From the NCBI GenBank assembly GCA_965199005.1, contig CBDAQK010000006.1, positions 1,178,001-1,242,000 of the forward strand: DNA of 64,000 nucleotides. The letters are read 5' to 3'. The first letter of the stretch is position 1; each line of letters starts with the position of its first letter. The position numbers were made by a program, and so were the translations under genes. This DNA comes from LMUY01 sp965199005 (lineage in GTDB: Bacteria; Pseudomonadota; Alphaproteobacteria; Acetobacterales; Acetobacteraceae). Below the pieces are notes generated by a model. It was given only the letters and a program-made list of their open reading frames with translations. It did no database searches and had not been told where the DNA came from. Below are positions 60,663 to 64,000 of this stretch, in pieces.

Positions 60663-61673
60663 TCAGGAACGGGCAGCGCGATGCCGGGCGTGGCGGATCA
60701 GCCGAATCAACATACCCTCCCGCAGGCCGCGGTCGGCGACCGTCACCTCCGGCACCGACCACATGGTGTGGATGGCAGTATAGATGGCACAGCCCGCCAA
60801 CACGAAATCGGCCCGCTCCGGACCCACGCAGGGATGCGCCGCCAGCCGCTCCCGCCCCATCCTGCGTAGCGCGGAGACGGCGCCGGACGCAGCCTCGCGG
60901 GATAGCACCTGGCCATCGACACGGGTCCGGCGATACCGGACCAGGGCAAGCGCCTCACCCGCCAGCGTGGTGACGGTGCCGCTGGTGCCGAGCAACCGCA
61001 CCCCGCCCTGCCGCAATTCGTGTCCGATGCAATGCACCTTCTCGAAGGCGATCAGCCGCGTAGTCACATCCGCCACCATCGCGGCGAACCCGGCGTCGGT
61101 GAAGGCGCTCGTGCCGTATTGCTCCGACAACCCGACGACGCCGACCGGCATGGAGGTGGTCCCGATCAGCTCGGGCCGCTGATTAAGCGTCAGCCGAACC
61201 CAGACCAGTTCGGTCGAGCCGCCGCCTATGTCGAACAACAGCGCCCGCCGCCCGGCACCCGACAGCAGCGGCGCGCAGCTTTCCAGCGCCAGCGTCGCCT
61301 CCTCACGGCTGGAAATGACGTCGAGTTGCAATCCCGTTTGCTTCGCCACTCTGGCGACGAAGTCACCCGTGTTGGACGCCCGGCGGCAGGCCTCGGTCGC
61401 GATGGCGCGCACGCCACTGATGCGCCGCCGGGCCAACCGGTCGGCACAGGCCTGCAGCGCCTCGATCGCCCGGTCCATCGCCTGCTGGCTGAGCCTGCCC
61501 GATTGCTGCAGTCCCTCACCCAGGCGAACCACCCGGCTATAGCTTTCGAGCACCCGGAATCCCTCGGGCGCTGGCGTTCCAACCAGCAGGCGACAGTTAT
61601 TGGTCCCGAGATCGAGTGCTGCGTAGGCCGTCGACCCGGCATGCCGGGCCGCTGAAGTCTCCACCGTGTGCAT
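60663..61673 (-). CDS. ppx: Ppx/GppA-family phosphatase
   Basis: This 336-residue protein of the actin-like ATPase superfamily acts on polyphosphate or pppGpp. The two phosphate-binding motifs are visible as AALDLGTNNCRLLV (about 18-31) and LLFDIGGGSTELVWV. Between them lie AIATEACRRASN and VISSREEA. It has only the catalytic core, like many alphaproteobacterial versions, and lacks the C-terminal HD-like domain of E. coli Ppx. Whether it is an exopolyphosphatase or a pppGpp hydrolase cannot be decided from sequence. Confidence 0.9.
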   Translation of the reverse strand: MHTVETSAARHAGSTAYAALDLGTNNCRLLVGTPAPEGFRVLESYSRVVRLGEGLQQSGRLSQQAMDRAIEALQACADRLARRRISGVRAIATEACRRASNTGDFVARVAKQTGLQLDVISSREEATLALESCAPLLSGAGRRALLFDIGGGSTELVWVRLTLNQRPELIGTTSMPVGVVGLSEQYGTSAFTDAGFAAMVADVTTRLIAFEKVHCIGHELRQGGVRLLGTSGTVTTLAGEALALVRYRRTRVDGQVLSREAASGAVSALRRMGRERLAAHPCVGPERADFVLAGCAIYTAIHTMWSVPEVTVADRGLREGMLIRLIRHARHRAARS

Positions 61674-61736
61674 TGCAGCAAGAGTGTCGGCCCGACTGCG
61701 CCGAATGCAAAGCGTTTTACGCAGTGCACCCGATGT

Positions 61737-61811
61737 TGGTTGGGGCGGGAGGGATCGAACCTCCGAATGGCGGAATCAAAATCCGCTGCCTTACCGCTTG
61801 GCGACGCCCCA
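61737..61811 (-). tRNA. tRNA-Gln (UUG)
   Basis: The reverse complement gives a 75-nt cloverleaf. The acceptor TGGGGCG pairs with CGCCCCA, the anticodon loop TTTTGAT carries anticodon UUG, and the T-loop reads GGTTCGATCC. CCA is encoded at 61737-61739. Its first 21 bases are also the last six codons plus stop of ispE on the same strand. Confidence 0.95.
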
Positions 61812-62717
61812 GCCGGCCGCGCCTGTCAATACGGCGGGCGTGGCGGGTTCGTAAAGGGCCCCACCACTCCGCCACCACGCGGCTGGCAGCAGCGAGGCAG
61901 CGGACCGGGCCGCCGCCGGGTCGGCAAACAGGGCAAAACACGTGGCACCGGAGCCGCTCATCCGCGCCAGCAAGCATCCCGGCAGCCGCCGCAGCGCCCC
62001 CAGCACGTCGCCAATCACCGGCGCGATCGTCAGGGCGGGGGCCTCCAGGTCGTTGCCCAGCTGCGCCAATGTCTCGGCCAGGGCCGCGGCATCACGCCAG
62101 CCCGGTGGCAAATCCCCAGGCGCCGAGAACGGCGCCGTCCGGGCGCGGAACACGTCGGCTGTGGAGACAGCCACGTTGGGGTTGACCAGCAACAGGCCGC
62201 AATCGGGAAGCGCGGCCACGGGTGACAGCACCTCGCCCACACCGCGCATCCGCATGGGCTGGTTTGCCAGGCAAACCGGCACATCCGCACCCAGGGTGAG
62301 CCCGAGCGTCGCCAGCGCCGCTGCATCCGCGCTGACGCCCCATAACCGGCACAACAGACGCAGCGCCGCCGCGGCATCCGCCGAGCCCCCGCCGATGCCG
62401 GACGCCAAGGGCAGGTTCTTCTCGAGGACAAGGGCCGCATCCGCCTCGCGTCCCGCCCAGGCGGCCAGAGCACGGGCCGCGCGCAGCACCAGATTATCGG
62501 GTTCGACGCGGAGCCCCTCGGCGAAGGGTCCCTCGATCTGCAGCGTCAGCCCAGCCGCCGGCCTGGCGTGCAGCCGATCGGCCGCCGGCCCAAAAACCAC
62601 CACGCTGTCTAATAGATGGTAGCCGTCCACCCGGCGGCCCGTCACCAGCAGACTGAGATTGACTTTTGCCGGCGCCCACTCGGTCGACCACGGCCCCGGC
62701 GAGTCGGGCAGGCTCAC
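61791..62717 (-). CDS. ispE: 4-diphosphocytidyl-2-C-methyl-D-erythritol kinase
   Basis: IspE phosphorylates CDP-ME in the MEP pathway, acting between the two halves of the ispDF product encoded at 44661. The GTG start at 62717 overlaps the TPR-gene stop by four bases and gives 308 residues. The substrate loop APAKVNLSLLVTGRRVDGYHLLDSVV is near the N-terminus, with the GHMP motif PLASGIGGGSADAAAALR and ARMSGSGATCFALF later. The reading frame does not stop before the following tRNA-Gln: its last codons Trp-Gly-Val-Ala-Lys-Arg-stop are the first 21 bases of that tRNA. The last 15 or so residues look longer than usual. Confidence 0.93.
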   Translation of the reverse strand: MSLPDSPGPWSTEWAPAKVNLSLLVTGRRVDGYHLLDSVVVFGPAADRLHARPAAGLTLQIEGPFAEGLRVEPDNLVLRAARALAAWAGREADAALVLEKNLPLASGIGGGSADAAAALRLLCRLWGVSADAAALATLGLTLGADVPVCLANQPMRMRGVGEVLSPVAALPDCGLLLVNPNVAVSTADVFRARTAPFSAPGDLPPGWRDAAALAETLAQLGNDLEAPALTIAPVIGDVLGALRRLPGCLLARMSGSGATCFALFADPAAARSAASLLPAAWWRSGGALYEPATPAVLTGAAGWGVAKR

Positions 62718-64000
62718 TCCAGCGGATGCTCGGTCGAGCTGACTGAGGCGGGCGAGTTGGCGCCGGACAGCTTCGCCTGCAGCGGCGCCACATCCTGTGG
62801 ATCGGGGTTGAGGATCAGGGCCCGCCGCCACTGGTCCTCTGCCTCCCGCCGGCGCCCAACCGCCAGGTAGGCATCGCCCAAATGGCTGTTCACGGTTGAA
62901 TCCTCCGGCTGCAACTCGACGGCCCGCTCCAGGAACCGCACTGCGCCCGCCTTGTCCCCCTGCCGCAACAGCACCCAGCCGAGGCTGTCGACGATGGAGC
63001 CGTCATTCGGGCGTTGCTCGACCGCCCGCTCGATCATTTGCCGGGCGCGGCCCAGGTTGCGGCCCTGTTCCGTCCACGCATACCCCAGATAATTCAGCAC
63101 GTACGGCTGATCCGGCGCGAGATCGAGCGCGTGGAGCAGATCGGCCTCCGCATGAGGCCAGTCATGCGCGCGGTCGTAGACGATGCCCTGCTCGTAATAC
63201 AGCGCCCAATCGTTGGGGCCGGGTTGGCCCAAACGCTGGATCGCCTGGCCATAGGTGTCCGCCGCTTCCGTGAAGTGACTCTCGTCCCGTTGCATCTGCG
63301 CCAGCAGGACCAGCGGCTCTGGCCGCGCCTTGTACTCGGAGGCCAGTTGCTCCAGTTGCTGCTGCGCCTCCGCCGTCCGGCCTTCCCGCTCGGCATACTG
63401 CGCCCGGCGGAGTTGCACGACCGCGATCAGCGGATCGCTGGCGGCAACCGGCTCCAGCATCGCGGTTGCGGCGCCCACCTGTCCCTCGGTGAACTGGATG
63501 TTCGACGCCAACAAGCGCGCCGCCGTGAAATCCGGCCGCAGGTTCAGCGCCAAACGCAGCAGCGACAAGGAGAAATCCGTCGCATCCTGGCGCTGCAGGG
63601 CGGCGGCTAAGGTCAGATAGGATTCCGCGATGCCATCAGCCGCACTCGCCACCTGCTTGGTGCCGGCGGTGAGCTGCATTGCGGGTTCGGAGATGGCCAG
63701 TTCCGGGCTCGTCTGCACGGTGGCGCGGATGGTGGCGCGGGCTTCGGCCTCCTGTCCGCTGCGGGCCTGCCAGCTGGCGAGCACCAAACCCAGCCGCAGG
63801 TTCAGCCCGCCAAAGTCCACCATGGCGATGCGGTATAGTTGGGCGGCATCCGCCGTGCGGCCCGCCAGATCGTTGATCATCGCCGCGTGCAGCGCGAATA
63901 CGCCGCGGAAGCGCGATCCCTCGATGAACGGGCGCAGCGTGTTCAACGCCTCGTCCGTGGCGCCGGACCCTTGCTCCGCCCAGGCGCGCAGCAGCGGTTG
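62714..64000 (-). CDS. Tetratricopeptide-repeat protein, 5' end outside the window
   Basis: At least 428 residues of an all-helical repeat protein, open to the window edge. The first in-window residues read QPLLRAWAEQGSGATDEA, and a TTG inside this stretch is not a credible start. About eight TPR-like units are recognisable, for example AQYAEREGRTAEAQQQLEQLASEYKARPEPLVLLAQ, YEQGIVYDRAHDWPHAEADLLHALDLAPDQPYVLNYLGYAW and SLGWVLLRQGDKAGAVRFLERAVELQPEDSTVNSHLGDAYLAVGRRREAEDQW. It is coupled to ispE by a four-base overlap. Such proteins serve as scaffolds; its partner is unknown. Confidence 0.88.
   Translation of the reverse strand, partial: QPLLRAWAEQGSGATDEALNTLRPFIEGSRFRGVFALHAAMINDLAGRTADAAQLYRIAMVDFGGLNLRLGLVLASWQARSGQEAEARATIRATVQTSPELAISEPAMQLTAGTKQVASAADGIAESYLTLAAALQRQDATDFSLSLLRLALNLRPDFTAARLLASNIQFTEGQVGAATAMLEPVAASDPLIAVVQLRRAQYAEREGRTAEAQQQLEQLASEYKARPEPLVLLAQMQRDESHFTEAADTYGQAIQRLGQPGPNDWALYYEQGIVYDRAHDWPHAEADLLHALDLAPDQPYVLNYLGYAWTEQGRNLGRARQMIERAVEQRPNDGSIVDSLGWVLLRQGDKAGAVRFLERAVELQPEDSTVNSHLGDAYLAVGRRREAEDQWRRALILNPDPQDVAPLQAKLSGANSPASVSSTEHPLE

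Overview
The window is GC-rich, densely packed bacterial chromosome. Gene content and order point to an alphaproteobacterium of the Rhodospirillales, most likely Acetobacteraceae-like. The evidence is a dusB-ntrB-ntrC-ntrY-ntrX cluster, a fused ispDF gene, the set bamE / ubiquinol-cytochrome c chaperone / YceD / rpmF / plsX / fabH / ihfA / merR, a ppx-rlmE pair, and a LexA box of the alphaproteobacterial GAAC-N7-GAAC type in front of uvrA. The taxon is inferred from these features, not from a search. No intact phage, transposase or plasmid gene was seen.

Layout. 1-617 has no protein gene but holds a two-repeat CRISPR relic beside tRNA-Lys. 738-5738 (minus) carries a cyclophilin, coaD, gyrA, a truncated methyltransferase fragment and ssb; uvrA follows divergently under an SOS box. 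9128-19149 holds metabolic and envelope genes: an M20 carbamoylase-type hydrolase, an orphan peptide-binding protein, a GtrA/glycosyltransferase pair, tag, galE, an orphan CoxL-type molybdo-hydroxylase subunit, D-tartrate dehydratase and an ABM-domain protein. A broken Uma2-family gene lies at 19216-19522. 19519-26148 combines an aryl-CoA ligase, a thioesterase and a Liv-type ABC transporter with a fused LivM-LivG protein. 26252-30113 has an MsrQ-like membrane protein, two tandem paralogous exported proteins, aat and xth. 30235-34653 is a second, complete five-gene Liv operon.

34774-44572 contains a Tyr/Pro-rich exported protein with a strong terminator, a C26 peptidase, lolA, a deletion-scarred modB-modC remnant, and the nitrogen regulators ntrX, ntrY, ntrC, ntrB with dusB. 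44661-46645 has ispDF, a small lipoprotein and a DUF6481 protein. 46691-49541 is a translationally coupled three-gene phosphonate-biosynthesis module: PEP mutase with an N-terminal nucleotidyltransferase domain, phosphonopyruvate decarboxylase, and a second stand-alone nucleotidyltransferase. A flavin monooxygenase is divergent from it. 51073-64000 is housekeeping: tRNA-Pro, fatty-acid and phospholipid genes, bamE, a GNAT, an RsmB-type methyltransferase, guaB, rlmE, ppx, tRNA-Gln, ispE and a TPR protein cut by the window edge.

The most interesting points are the phosphonate operon with two paralogous cytidylyltransferase-like domains, the ispE reading frame that ends inside tRNA-Gln, and four independent relics (CRISPR, methyltransferase, Uma2, modBC) that record gene decay in an otherwise compact chromosome.
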